Of a stretch of DNA of 64,000 nt, positions 43,893-53,745 are shown one piece after another (positions within the stretch are counted from its first letter, which is position 1; the number at the start of each line of letters is the position of its first letter). Under the pieces are notes generated by a model. It saw nothing but the letters and a program-made list of their open reading frames with translations, did not search any database and was not told where the DNA came from. The position numbers and the translations under genes are program-made. Location of the stretch: the NCBI RefSeq assembly GCF_003185895.1, contig NZ_QHLY01000012.1, positions 1,488,001 to 1,552,000 of the forward strand. Direction: 5' to 3'. This DNA comes from Cryobacterium arcticum. Lineage in GTDB: Bacteria; Actinomycetota; Actinomycetes; Actinomycetales; Microbacteriaceae.

Positions 43893-45479
43893 TCACGCAG
43901 GCGCGGACGACGCGAAGGCCATACGGTCTAGAGCGATCTCCGCCTGTGCGACTTCCACGTGCAGCTCCCTCCTCGCATCGTCTTCGTTGGAATCTGTGGG
44001 CAGCGGACTCATGAGGTCTCGCACAATCTCTCCAATTTGACGCGCGAGCAAGGGAGGGACGGCATTTCCGACTTGAACGTATTTTTGCGTCTGGTTGCCT
44101 TCGAACGCGTAGTTGTCGGGGAACGTCTGCAGGCGAGCTGCTTCTCTGACCGTCAGAGAACGCATCTGATTTGGATCTGGATGGATGAAGTAGTGCCCGT
44201 CCTTCGCCATGTGCGACACGATCGTCGAGGATGGCCTATTCCAAACCTGAACGTTGAAACGGTCAACAAATGCCGCGACCTCGGCAGTCGCACTTTTGTG
44301 GTCGGGCAGCAGGCTTATGGGAAGGTCTTTTAACCGCGGCGAACGGTCTTCCTTGAGAGCAAAGCTGGCTGCGAAGTGGTATCTCTCCAAATCGGAGGTC
44401 ATGTGCCGTCGGGAGGCGTGGTCCGCGACTCCTCCTAGCCGTGCATCCGACAGCCACTTACCCAGCCGACCAGACTCCTCACTGAGGGGACCCATTGGCT
44501 GACCAGATTTAATGAACTTGTTCCCCTGATCCGGAGCCAAGTAACGGGAATCTGTTTTCGCGGCCACGATGTCGTCTACGTTTCGTTGCGCACCCTGCCT
44601 TACCTTCAACCAGTTCTCGACGGAATCGCCTCCCCTTGAAATCACGGAACGTATCGGTGGCATGTCTCCAATCGCGGTCGCGACGGTGTTCAACATAGAC
44701 CAGGGCTTGAGGATAGAGGGAACTCGGCCTAGGTCCCTTCTCACGCCCAGCAAGATAACTCGGTGACGGCGCTGGGGCACTCCATAGAGTTCAGCTCGGA
44801 TAATAAAGTCCTTGGGGCTGAGGTCGCCAGGTGCTGAGGAGTGAACTAGCGAGTACACGTCATACTCAACTCCGTCATCGGCGGTTCGGAGGTCCTCGAG
44901 GATTCTGTCAAACATCGACGCGCCATCGTGAGTCGACGAAAGGAGACCTTTCACATTCTCCATAACGAAAACACTCGGCTTGAATCGCCTGATCGTGTGA
45001 AGGTACTCCCGGTAGAGAAAGTGCTTCTTGTCATCTTCAAATAGAAGATCATGCTTTCGCCGCGATCGCCCGACAATGGAGTACGCCTGGCACGGAGGCC
45101 CACCGATGAGGGCCCAATTGTCAGATCCCCCGATGGCCTTCGCTATGATTCCATCCGTCAACTCATGATTGTCCGGACCGAGCTCAATTTGGTGAGTCTC
45201 CTCCGCGACATCTGCGTGCGCCTCTCCGAACAGGCGCGACGCCAAGAGTGCCTCCTTAGTGATTTCGCCGCGAAGGTAGCCATAGTAGGAGTCCGGGACC
45301 AAGCCGTCGCGCTCCAGCAATCTAAACGCACCGCGCAGCACGAGGGTCTTGACTGCCGACGCTTCCATCTCAATGGCCGCCTTGGACTCAAAGACTGCGT
45401 GGCCGTTCGAGTCTCGAAGAGAGTTGAAACCTTCACTTAACCCGCCCGGACCTGCGAAAATATCCAAAACGGGAATCAA
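43893..45479 (-). CDS. C5-cytosine DNA methyltransferase
   Basis: 528-aa enzyme that methylates cytosine in DNA with S-adenosylmethionine. Motif I is PVLDIFAGPGGLSEGFNS (residues 3-20), motif IV GGPPCQ with catalytic Cys-130, motif VI VMENVKG (Glu-174), motif VIII RAELYGVPQRRHRVILLG, motif X VQVGNAVPPLLARQIGEIV. The variable region sets an unknown target. A TTG start is forced by an in-frame stop 4 codons upstream. Follows the DUF6339-like gene by 131 bp and probably belongs to the same system, protecting host DNA. Confidence 0.95.
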   Translation of the reverse strand: MIPVLDIFAGPGGLSEGFNSLRDSNGHAVFESKAAIEMEASAVKTLVLRGAFRLLERDGLVPDSYYGYLRGEITKEALLASRLFGEAHADVAEETHQIELGPDNHELTDGIIAKAIGGSDNWALIGGPPCQAYSIVGRSRRKHDLLFEDDKKHFLYREYLHTIRRFKPSVFVMENVKGLLSSTHDGASMFDRILEDLRTADDGVEYDVYSLVHSSAPGDLSPKDFIIRAELYGVPQRRHRVILLGVRRDLGRVPSILKPWSMLNTVATAIGDMPPIRSVISRGGDSVENWLKVRQGAQRNVDDIVAAKTDSRYLAPDQGNKFIKSGQPMGPLSEESGRLGKWLSDARLGGVADHASRRHMTSDLERYHFAASFALKEDRSPRLKDLPISLLPDHKSATAEVAAFVDRFNVQVWNRPSSTIVSHMAKDGHYFIHPDPNQMRSLTVREAARLQTFPDNYAFEGNQTQKYVQVGNAVPPLLARQIGEIVRDLMSPLPTDSNEDDARRELHVEVAQAEIALDRMAFASSAPA

Positions 45480-45610
45480 ATCTCTATCTCAACTTTCAGC
45501 TTCGAGCGTCTCGCCCGGCAAGTAGCCAGGTTAGTTGCCAATGAAGAGCTTCGCAACTTGAGGTCACGTCTATCCTTGCCATGCCCATTCTCCGACGGAA
45601 TCACTGGGCC

Positions 45611-46774
45611 TCATGCACTCTCAGCTCGGGCAAGCCCGAGGGCAGTGAAAGCAGCCGCAATGACGTGATCGTCATCCTTAAGGCCGCTCAGGTAGTAATC
45701 CGGAACATTGTCTTCTGTGTCAAGAAAATAGACCGTGACTGCTCGCACTATCCGCTGCGCCTCTTCTGCACGAGATTCCCAACCACTATGAAGGAGCCCA
45801 AGGTCTTCCCCCAATCGCATGGCGGACTCTCGATTCGAACCGAGAGACTCCACGTAGGTGGGGACAGAGGCCCTCAGCCTGTCGATTTCCGCCTGATCCG
45901 GTACTACCAGCTCGGCACGAAGACACTCCCAAAAGCCCGGAATAAGCTTCTGGAAAACATCCATCGCACCTCCAGCAGAAGATGAGCTAGCCGTCGCGCA
46001 GCCTTCGTTCATCGCACTGAAAGTCTCCGCGAAGACATCCCGCACGAGAGTGTCCACTTGATTGGGCTGCAACGAATGGACAGAGACGACAGCAAACCTG
46101 CGTCGAAGTCTCTTAGCAGATTCGCGCAAAAGATCCTGCCTTCGGCCGAAGTCGCGGCGCTCCGCATAGGCAAGGTGAGCCCGTGCGATTGACCGCGCGA
46201 GAGTTGGATCGCCGCCCAAACTGGGGCGTTCCATAATGCCAACAGACTCATCCTCCAAGAGCCTTCCACTCAGGTCCGCCCCGAGGATGTACCCCCGCCA
46301 CCACGAACGCCTGAGCACGTTTCGTGGCCGTCCTAGGAGTCGCTCGTAGTCCGTACGAAACGACCCATCATCACTGCGAGCGTTCGGGAATCGCCAAAAT
46401 GCTACGTCCGGACAAACGTTTAGAGTCAGGAAAGACCAGACACCCTCATCGGCGGCCTCGGCGGGGAGCATTGGCAACAGGTCGACCAATAGGCCCGCCA
46501 GCTGTTGATCAAATTGAAGTGAGCTACCACGCGGTCGCGCGCTTGGAAACCCATGGGCGATGGCAAGCTGAAGCACGCTGTCGTGTATGGATTCCAATTC
46601 GGCCTTAGAAGCGCGCGCGGTTGACATTGGGTAAAACGTTGCACCCGACGTATCTGTGACTATGGACGACGAAAGCGCCTCTGGCTCCAGCGACGAAAGG
46701 TATTGGAGCCTCTTTGACGCCTCTGAGATGCGCAGCCTCGGGTAAGAAACTATCCTTGCTGACGGTTCCATCAC
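45611..46774 (-). CDS. DUF6339-like protein of the Z1/paraMORC operon
   Basis: 387-aa protein. The centre has DEGVWSFLTLNVCPDVAFWR, GRPRNVLRRSWWRGYILG and VDTLVRDVFAETFSAMNEG, which I recall from DUF6339 proteins found with restriction genes. The C-terminal 90 residues end AVTVYFLDTEDNVPDYYLSG then LKDDDHVIAAAFTALGLA, like a DUF1232 motif (membrane-associated in other proteins) without a clear membrane helix. It overlaps the 294-aa gene by 4 bp, so production is coupled. Role unknown. Confidence 0.7.
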   Translation of the reverse strand: MMEPSARIVSYPRLRISEASKRLQYLSSLEPEALSSSIVTDTSGATFYPMSTARASKAELESIHDSVLQLAIAHGFPSARPRGSSLQFDQQLAGLLVDLLPMLPAEAADEGVWSFLTLNVCPDVAFWRFPNARSDDGSFRTDYERLLGRPRNVLRRSWWRGYILGADLSGRLLEDESVGIMERPSLGGDPTLARSIARAHLAYAERRDFGRRQDLLRESAKRLRRRFAVVSVHSLQPNQVDTLVRDVFAETFSAMNEGCATASSSSAGGAMDVFQKLIPGFWECLRAELVVPDQAEIDRLRASVPTYVESLGSNRESAMRLGEDLGLLHSGWESRAEEAQRIVRAVTVYFLDTEDNVPDYYLSGLKDDDHVIAAAFTALGLARAESA

Positions 46775-47655
46775 TGGAGACCACCCACTCGGGCTTGTAG
46801 CTCGGCCTCAAGCCTCTGGGGGTCGTCACGGTACCGCGCGCGAAGCGTCGCTGTATCGGCATTGAACAGGCGTAGCGGCCCTGCAACTACGGCCCCTAGA
46901 CTCCCCTCTTCGTACTCGGTGTTCAGATCAAAAGAGTCGTGTTTGAGCCCAAAGTCAACAAGCTGGCGATACAGGTCCAGTCGCATGAAATGCGATGTGA
47001 GCTTCGCCTTGTCGGAACTGGGCTTGTTGAGCATCTCCATGACAATCGGGCTTTCTTCATTTATCCAAAGCCAAAGCGCCGAATCCGCAGGAGCGTCGAG
47101 ATCGTCCCCTTCGATGCGTAACCACCACATGGAACCAGCGCTTGCGGAGGTGAGATATCTCGAAAATGACACGGCAAGGATGGGCATGCGGGCGCCATCG
47201 CCCTCGAGTTTCACTACTCGAGCGGCCGCCCAAAGGATGGCACCCGGAGCGTCCGGAGCGAATTGAGAAGTCGGAGCAAGCGAGGGTTGGACAAGTACCA
47301 CTTGACACTCAAGTCGCACGTCGCGACGTAGATTACCGCCGTCGAGGACAAGTCGTGCGGTTGTCTGGCCGCCTTCCAATAGGGAAATCGTTGAGCTGCC
47401 GCGCAGGCTTGTTCCTGTGCAGGTCCAAATAATCACGAGTCCGAGTCTTGCGTCGGGCCCGAGGCCCAAGTCGACGCGCGCTTTGTCGACGTCGACCTCC
47501 ACGGAAACGCTGATTTCCATGGTTTGAAAATACGACCAGTCTTCGATCTGGACAGGGTCCGCGAGCGGCGAGGCGCCGCTCATCGTGACTGACCATGGAT
47601 CGCAGCGGACGTCCCTGTCGCTAAGTGTCAGGTACCCACGACTAACCGACTTCAT
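46771..47655 (-). CDS. Unrecognised component of the Z1/paraMORC operon, 294 aa
   Basis: I do not recognise this protein. It is beta-rich over residues 40-200 (MEISVSVEVDVDKARVDLGL, then LGLVIIWTCTGTSLRGSSTI and VRLECQVVLVQPSLAPTSQF), with no membrane segment or nuclease motif, and a helical end (RYRDDPQRLEAELQARVGGL). It overlaps the GHKL ATPase gene by 14 bp and the DUF6339-like gene by 4 bp, so it is an integral part of the operon. A structural or adaptor protein is plausible. Confidence 0.75.
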   Translation of the reverse strand: MKSVSRGYLTLSDRDVRCDPWSVTMSGASPLADPVQIEDWSYFQTMEISVSVEVDVDKARVDLGLGPDARLGLVIIWTCTGTSLRGSSTISLLEGGQTTARLVLDGGNLRRDVRLECQVVLVQPSLAPTSQFAPDAPGAILWAAARVVKLEGDGARMPILAVSFSRYLTSASAGSMWWLRIEGDDLDAPADSALWLWINEESPIVMEMLNKPSSDKAKLTSHFMRLDLYRQLVDFGLKHDSFDLNTEYEEGSLGAVVAGPLRLFNADTATLRARYRDDPQRLEAELQARVGGLQ

Positions 47656-49483
47656 CGACCGACTCCACCTTCAAGTTGAGCCCGATCGCCAGGCCGTGCG
47701 GTTGAGCCACTCGCACGACATGTGTCCCTGCTCTTATCTGGCTCAATGGAACGGATTGGGACGACGCAACCTGCCGCTCGTCGTAATACCATCCGACCAG
47801 TACTGGCGCTTCTCCTCCCGCGGGTGTATCGACTTCGGCGGATCCCCCCTCCAGGACGACAACGGGCGAGGCCTTGATCGAGAACTTCGAGAGGTCGATT
47901 CCAGTCACAGTGGAGATACTGAAGGAGAAACACGCGACCCGAGAACTCCCCATCGACATCATCTGTATTTCGGGGTCTTGATGCACCGAAATCCCATTGC
48001 CGCGCCCTTCTGCAGACCTAGTCGACGCGACTCGTCCCCGTCCCGACTCGATTTCGGCTCCGTAACCCGAGACCGAGGCAAGTAGCGTCCCCATCTGACG
48101 CGAGAGATGGGCGACGCCCGTCGAGTGCTCCTCACCGGCGACTCCCACGTCGTGTGAAATCCGGGACCGAAATTCGTCCCTGATCTTGTTTAGGGCCAGG
48201 CGGACCTTATTAGTTTCGCCTGACTCGAGCCCTAAGGAAGCTGGGATCCAATCATCGTGAGCGACCGGTTCTGCTTTCGAAAACAAGAGATTCTGTTCTG
48301 GATCCACGACGAAGACGCCAGCCAGAGCTTGCCCGTTCGCGTCTTCCTGTACCTCCATGTACTTCACGATGAACAGAGGGTCGCGCATGAGCGCGATGTG
48401 TCGAGGAAATCGTACTGAGCTCAGGCCTGCCGGCGGCGTGTAACTCCGATAAGCTAACGCTCCCAGTTTCACAGGCGGCCGTTGACTCTGCAGGACTTTT
48501 CCTACCCACGGCCACTCGTCAATCGCCCGCCCCGAGGTAAGTACGTTCGTTGCACGTTCAAATGCTCGGGTAAATTGAGCGAACTGAGGATGCGAGGCAG
48601 GGTCTGGGACCGACATTTCCTCGTCGTCGACAGAGAAACGAAACTGTATGGTCGGGCCGTTCGAATCCTTGTCGAGCATGTGCGGCCAAGCCCAAAGGAG
48701 CGCGGCCTCTGAGAGCGCCTTCACCACGTCCGTAAGGGTAACGCTGCCCGTAAGAATCGGGTCGATGACGGCGATCGAGGTGCCCGTATCGTGCGGTCCC
48801 AATGCCGTGAGTCCCAGCTCGATTGCGAGGCTCCGGGCGGCTGCGCCCCTCACTGGCTCTAGTATCCCGTTCTCCCCCATCGCACCCCACCAGTGGCGTC
48901 CGGTGAATCGATTACCGTCTGAGACGAGCTCATCACCAACTGAGACACAGATGAAGCGATTCTCGACCTCTCCATCAATCAGCGTTTGACTGTAAATCAT
49001 GCAGCAATCCACATCGCTCGCGTCGTACAACACCCCTTTGCCGAAGCCATACGTGCCGCCGCCGACGCGCTTGGTTTCGGCACGACCGATGTTGCGCACG
49101 AAGTCGACAAAATCCGTACTTTGTCCCACCGGGGGTGCGATGTCGGCTCGCGTCGCTCCGCCGAGGCCTCGAGTCCCGCTATCGGCCACGATCAGCAGTC
49201 GAAACCGTCTGGTACGTAATCTTGAGCGCAACGAATACGCGTTCGCTGGAAGCGCGTGAAAGACGACCTCACGAAGAAGGTCCATTTGGTGGAGGTTTAG
49301 CGTACGTCCACTGACCTCGTATGTGATTCTGGGCTCGCGGCGGGCATCCCAACTGTTTTGGAGAGTCTCTCGAAGAAAGAGTTCCCAGAAACCGACGTTC
49401 GGCTTACCGATGGCGCGTCGGGCTGACCGAGCATCAATGCCACCGCTGGCGGCGAAGGGCTCGCTGTAGAGGTCGAGGCTCAT
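47642..49483 (-). CDS. GHKL ATPase, paraMORC-like
   Basis: 613-aa protein with a GHKL ATPase domain like those of MutL, Hsp90 and MORC. The N-box is LRETLQNSWDA (Asn-43), the metal/adenine loop VADSGTRGLGG (Asp-101 to Gly-103), and the ATP-lid glycines GGGTYGFGKG (residues 141-150). A second domain (about 200-420) has LWAWPHMLDKDSNGP; the C-terminal part (430-613) is beta-rich. ATP-driven dimer closure around DNA is the expected activity. The start overlaps the DUF4420 nuclease stop by 4 bp. Confidence 0.88.
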   Translation of the reverse strand: MSLDLYSEPFAASGGIDARSARRAIGKPNVGFWELFLRETLQNSWDARREPRITYEVSGRTLNLHQMDLLREVVFHALPANAYSLRSRLRTRRFRLLIVADSGTRGLGGATRADIAPPVGQSTDFVDFVRNIGRAETKRVGGGTYGFGKGVLYDASDVDCCMIYSQTLIDGEVENRFICVSVGDELVSDGNRFTGRHWWGAMGENGILEPVRGAAARSLAIELGLTALGPHDTGTSIAVIDPILTGSVTLTDVVKALSEAALLWAWPHMLDKDSNGPTIQFRFSVDDEEMSVPDPASHPQFAQFTRAFERATNVLTSGRAIDEWPWVGKVLQSQRPPVKLGALAYRSYTPPAGLSSVRFPRHIALMRDPLFIVKYMEVQEDANGQALAGVFVVDPEQNLLFSKAEPVAHDDWIPASLGLESGETNKVRLALNKIRDEFRSRISHDVGVAGEEHSTGVAHLSRQMGTLLASVSGYGAEIESGRGRVASTRSAEGRGNGISVHQDPEIQMMSMGSSRVACFSFSISTVTGIDLSKFSIKASPVVVLEGGSAEVDTPAGGEAPVLVGWYYDERQVASSQSVPLSQIRAGTHVVRVAQPHGLAIGLNLKVESVDEVG

Positions 49484-50475
49484 CGTTTCGCCAACATTTC
49501 TGAAGCAACTGTCAGGGCGGACGAGTCCTCCGCCGCGCCAGAAATGGGCCCAACGTCGACGGAATACTCTATGCGGGGTAGTCGATCGATCATTTCCGGT
49601 GATGTGAAGACTGCCCGAACGATTCTCGGGAACTTCGCGTCAACTAGGCAGAGTTTTCGACGCAGTGTCACGTATGTAAAGCCCGCATAAAGGGAAGAAT
49701 CTTGGGGGTGAAATCCCACTTTTGCCAAGGCGCGAAGAAAATGCTGCGGCTCGATTCCGAGCCCCAGAATCCGATTCACCAGTGACGTGACGCTGTCGCC
49801 GAATGGAGCCAACTCAAGCTGCTCTATATATAAATAGAGAGGTACAGATTCCGGCGCTTCGAGCTGTAACGCCCCGTGCACGCTAACCACGAGCTGGTCT
49901 CGCTTTGTGGTGGCCTTGACCTCGATGGCGCATTCACGAGACACGAAATCGTGCCGCGATCGATCAGGTCCTCTCCAGCAGGCAAAGACTGCGTCTCGAT
50001 CGAGTCTCGCGATGGCTTCAAACAAGTGAAGTTCGGCGATTAAACCGATTTGACTCTCAATTGAGAGAGCCGAGCCGTCCAAAGTCGCGAACAGGGTCCG
50101 CCAGCGGTGAAGGATTTCCAAGCAGGTCTGGCCGGGGTGAATCTGGCTTTTCTGAAGGTTGCGGATGACATCGTCTACGAGGAGACCAAATTCGCTATCG
50201 AGTCGTGGATCTAGGCAACGCACTATGAGTATTCGGTGCGTCGTTTCGCCGCGTCGAATGCCAAAGGTCTCGAGAGAAACTCCCTGGCTCTCCGTATCAA
50301 AGACCTCACGGTCTCCCGCTTGAAGCGGTACGACCAGCGCTCTGCGGCCCAGCGAATCAAGCGCATGAGCGACGTTTGACCCATCGATTTCTATGTCCGT
50401 GTCTCGTCGCGTCAGCTTCATCTCATCAGGAGCGTCGAACTTCAGCAATTCAAATATGTCCGATGATGCCTTCAC
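49480..50475 (-). CDS. DUF4420-type PD-(D/E)XK nuclease
   Basis: 331-aa protein with a complete nuclease core: Glu-148 in GLIAELHLFEA, Asp-176 in RSRHDFVSRECA, then Glu-185 and Lys-187 in AIEVKATTKRD. This fits the PD-(D/E)XK family (DUF4420) that accompanies Z1 helicases. It would be the DNA-cutting subunit of the system. Overlaps by 4 bp with the Z1 gene upstream and the GHKL gene downstream. No separate DNA-recognition domain is evident. Confidence 0.88.
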   Translation of the reverse strand: MKASSDIFELLKFDAPDEMKLTRRDTDIEIDGSNVAHALDSLGRRALVVPLQAGDREVFDTESQGVSLETFGIRRGETTHRILIVRCLDPRLDSEFGLLVDDVIRNLQKSQIHPGQTCLEILHRWRTLFATLDGSALSIESQIGLIAELHLFEAIARLDRDAVFACWRGPDRSRHDFVSRECAIEVKATTKRDQLVVSVHGALQLEAPESVPLYLYIEQLELAPFGDSVTSLVNRILGLGIEPQHFLRALAKVGFHPQDSSLYAGFTYVTLRRKLCLVDAKFPRIVRAVFTSPEMIDRLPRIEYSVDVGPISGAAEDSSALTVASEMLAKR

Positions 50476-53129
50476 AATTTCACCGACTGCGTCGCCAAAA
50501 TCCCATCGTCCAGGGTGTCGGCTTTGTTGATCTGTTCGATTTCGTCTTCGGCTGATTCAAAAGTCTCTGCACTCAAGTCGGCCGACCAATACTCGACCTC
50601 AGAGTGCTTCGCGCGTGCCCGAGGGAAGAAGAGCGCGATCCCGATCACGTCCAGCGCCGCGCCCAGGGGCGAACGAGCGGAATTTTCGTCCCAAGGGAGC
50701 TGGGGTTGAGAATCTTTGTCTATCGGATAGATGCAAAGAAGCCCTTGAGGGCCCAGCACATCGTCTCGAATAGCAAGCAAGTTGGCGTCGGTCAATTTTT
50801 GTGACTTCTGAGCCAGCTCCGCTTGGATTTCAGCGTAGGACCAATCCATGTCCGCAACCCGGTCGATCGTCGAGACCACTGACTTCACATTCGCGATCCT
50901 CGGGTTCGCCAAGTTCAGTCGGCTTCTTCGGAGGAGCCTGACATCATCGTTCAGTCCCAAATCCAACATGGAGGATTCGCTATCGGGGCGCTCCATAAAT
51001 ACGATGTTCCAGTTCAGCAGGCTGTCGGCTCGATTTTCGTTTTCGATGTAATCAACCAGGAGCTTGCTCTTGACGCTTTGGGAATTCGCGTGGAACTCGT
51101 AGTCGGTCAGGAACTCCAGAAGGTCCCTAGCATGAACGTTCCGGAACCCTCGACGGTCCTTGCCGAACGTACTTTCCTCAAAGCCGGACTGGAGGAGTCC
51201 TCCGACAAAGCGTCTGACGGAATCGATATTGCCTTGAAGCCACGCCTTGTCCTCGGTATTGAACAAGATCGTTTGTGGTCGCTTCTCACTGAAGCTCATC
51301 TGCGCTCGTACAGCATGTCGCATCTTTGCCGCGGCAGTGATTGCCATTGAAGGATGGGACCTTATACGTACTGCCACTTCTGAGGGAGTGAGATGTTCGG
51401 CCTCAAATCGAGAGATTTCAAGTCGGATGTCAGCTTCCACCATGGAAAGATCCATGAACCACTCATGCAGCTCGGATGTCATCCAGATACGAACCAAATC
51501 CTCGTATCCCTTCCGATAGCCGAACCATCGGCCCATCTGAAGCAATGTGTCATATGCAGACGCCGAGCGAACGAAATAGCTCGACACCAGTCCTTCGAGA
51601 GTTAGCCCTCGTGACAAGGTGTTGCCACCGATGACAACGGACACCGACGGGATCTCGTCGTCGTAGGCCAGCCGATCCGTGGACAGGTAGTTGTCGACGA
51701 CAGTGCGTACCTGCCGGGCGACCGAGCCAAGAAGCGGCCGGATCTCTTCGAAAGAGAAGAACCGGTAGTCGAAAAGTGAGGAGGGAAGCTTTTCACCTTC
51801 GCTATTCCAAATAGTTTCCAAACGTCCGAGTGCCTCGCGGTCGTCAGTTTCCAGAGACTTGACCAGTGCCCGTATCTTTTGGCTCACTGCCCCTGCCACC
51901 CGGACGTGCGCCTCAGCCAGCATCGAAGTGTGGATCAACATGGTGGAGTGGACGTTGCCTGTGCCGCGAAGACGCCTTGCCGCCGTTGCCAAGATGAACC
52001 ATTCAATTGCCTGTCCCAGGCTCCTGTCCACGGTTGGATCCCACCCGTAAACCGCACCCTTCCCGGAAGGTGGTCGAATCACGGCAGCTTCGTCGTCGGG
52101 AATGGTTCTAATGACGTTTAGCCCGTCGGAATCTGAGTCTTCGGGTCGCGTCTTTTCAGGCAGTCCGAAGAGCTCCTCCGCGCCAAAATATCCGACCGGT
52201 CGTGGTAGCGGAACCACAAAATCCCTCGGGTAGAAATCGTGGGGATCATTTGCGTTGATCAAAAGGTTGGCGAACGGGGTGGCTGTATAGGCGACATAAG
52301 CTGCCTTCGGTTTGCGAAGAATTTCCTTCATCAAGCCATTTATCCGGGATGCTCTGCCTCGAGGTCCGACATCAATGCTCGCTTGGTCCGCCTCATCGTC
52401 AATGAGAAGGATGGGGTTGTTGGCGAGCTGCACCGGCCCGGCCGCGGCGAGCCAGTCACGCAATCGACGAAGTCTGGCCGGGTTCTTCTTTACCACTGCT
52501 ATGAATCGCAAGTCAGTTCCACTAAGTAGGGCAGCCGCATTCTCCTTGGCCTCGTAAAAGTCTGAGTCCATGGAGGTGAGTTTGTACCAAGCTTGCGAAC
52601 CAAGACTCTGGTCGATGCGAGATTGGGTCTGACTCCTCAGATTCTCGGTCGTGCCAGAGAGAACAACGAAAATCCGGTAACCAGAATCCGCAGCCTTCGC
52701 GATCACCGAAATGAAGTTCGTAGTCTTCCCGCTCTGCACATAACCTAAGACGAGTCCCCGAGTAGAGAACTCTGGCACTCCAGGTGCCCTCATAGCGGAT
52801 AGCACTACGGAAGAGGCAGAGTCAATCCCTATGACGGGGCTTTCACCAAGGCTGTGTTCAAGTTCTATTCGTAGTGGAGGCCAGAAGAAATCTGTCGGCT
52901 GCGGTCCCGGGTACCAAGAATTCTTTCGCGTCTCCATGGAGAGCAGAACTCCTGGATCGTCCATCTTGCGGATCAATCCGACCGAGGTTTCGAAGTCGAT
53001 GCGGGCTTTCGCCAGCACGTCATTCGGCACCCATCGCCTAAGCCGGTCAACGGCCCCGTCGATAGAAAGTCCGCCCCGCACACCCACTGCGATATCGGCC
53101 ACGACCTCGGCTATGGACTCTTCGCTCAT
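50472..53129 (-). CDS. Z1-domain superfamily 2 helicase/ATPase
   Basis: 885-aa protein, first gene of the operon. Walker A GYVQSGKTTNF (about residues 127-137), a DEAD-like Walker B LLIDDEADQAS (about 242), motif V VVIGGNTLSRGLTLEGLVSS and motif VI LLQMGRWFGYRKGYEDLVRI. The last two lie in the Z1 domain. It probably moves on DNA and drives the nuclease or ATPase partners. AT-richer third positions than the flanking chromosome support transfer of the whole operon. Confidence 0.93.
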   Translation of the reverse strand: MSEESIAEVVADIAVGVRGGLSIDGAVDRLRRWVPNDVLAKARIDFETSVGLIRKMDDPGVLLSMETRKNSWYPGPQPTDFFWPPLRIELEHSLGESPVIGIDSASSVVLSAMRAPGVPEFSTRGLVLGYVQSGKTTNFISVIAKAADSGYRIFVVLSGTTENLRSQTQSRIDQSLGSQAWYKLTSMDSDFYEAKENAAALLSGTDLRFIAVVKKNPARLRRLRDWLAAAGPVQLANNPILLIDDEADQASIDVGPRGRASRINGLMKEILRKPKAAYVAYTATPFANLLINANDPHDFYPRDFVVPLPRPVGYFGAEELFGLPEKTRPEDSDSDGLNVIRTIPDDEAAVIRPPSGKGAVYGWDPTVDRSLGQAIEWFILATAARRLRGTGNVHSTMLIHTSMLAEAHVRVAGAVSQKIRALVKSLETDDREALGRLETIWNSEGEKLPSSLFDYRFFSFEEIRPLLGSVARQVRTVVDNYLSTDRLAYDDEIPSVSVVIGGNTLSRGLTLEGLVSSYFVRSASAYDTLLQMGRWFGYRKGYEDLVRIWMTSELHEWFMDLSMVEADIRLEISRFEAEHLTPSEVAVRIRSHPSMAITAAAKMRHAVRAQMSFSEKRPQTILFNTEDKAWLQGNIDSVRRFVGGLLQSGFEESTFGKDRRGFRNVHARDLLEFLTDYEFHANSQSVKSKLLVDYIENENRADSLLNWNIVFMERPDSESSMLDLGLNDDVRLLRRSRLNLANPRIANVKSVVSTIDRVADMDWSYAEIQAELAQKSQKLTDANLLAIRDDVLGPQGLLCIYPIDKDSQPQLPWDENSARSPLGAALDVIGIALFFPRARAKHSEVEYWSADLSAETFESAEDEIEQINKADTLDDGILATQSVKL

Positions 53130-53331
53130 ATTTCCCCCGTACCGCTCCCGCGCCCGCTACATCACGGACCTCCACTGCTAAACATAGTGTCGACAGACGA
53201 CAGAGCCGTCGGGTGTAGTCTCGCTGTCGAGCTGGGCCCTCTGCAGGAGGGCCTTGCTGTTCGCCACAGCTACTTGAGGATCAGATGAGAGCCAGAAGTG
53301 GTTCTGCATCTCTACGCTAATTGGGGGAAGA

Positions 53332-53616
53332 ATGGCTCGTGTGCGGTCACTAAGTAAAGGCCATCAGAATGTTGCAATTCACGGCTCATCTGTCGACTGC
53401 TATTTCCAAATGGTGGCGGGCCCGGAGAACACCACAATTCTCCACCTCAGCACCTTCGGATCGGATGATCGGCACTCGGCGCCAAAGAGTAGCCAGTCTT
53501 TGCAGATCGATGAAGTCATTGCCTCGGAGCTGCTCAAAGTCATCAGAGGCACCTTCCCCAACCTCTTCGGCGAGCTGGGCGGCTCCGAGTCGAAGGGTGG
53601 TCTGCCTGTCTCGTAG
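53332..53616 (+). CDS. Conserved hypothetical protein, 94 aa
   Basis: Small alpha/beta protein: MARVRSLSKGHQNVAIHGSS, then STFGSDDRHSAPKSSQSLQI and DEVIASELLKVIRGTFP. I recall similar short proteins in actinobacterial accessory regions, sometimes carrying the misleading name methionyl-tRNA formyltransferase; there is no such domain here. Divergent from the Z1 operon and 130 bp upstream of vsr. Role unknown. Confidence 0.65.
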   Translation: MARVRSLSKGHQNVAIHGSSVDCYFQMVAGPENTTILHLSTFGSDDRHSAPKSSQSLQIDEVIASELLKVIRGTFPNLFGELGGSESKGGLPVS

Positions 53617-53745
53617 CTGCGGCGTAATCCACGCCCATCTGCTGGCTGCGCAGGAGCTCCCATGGTGCGAACACGCCGCTGCGTCGACTCCCTCGCCCGC
53701 ACTTGAACGTTGGCTTACCAGCCTTGAGTCACATATTCTCGACGG

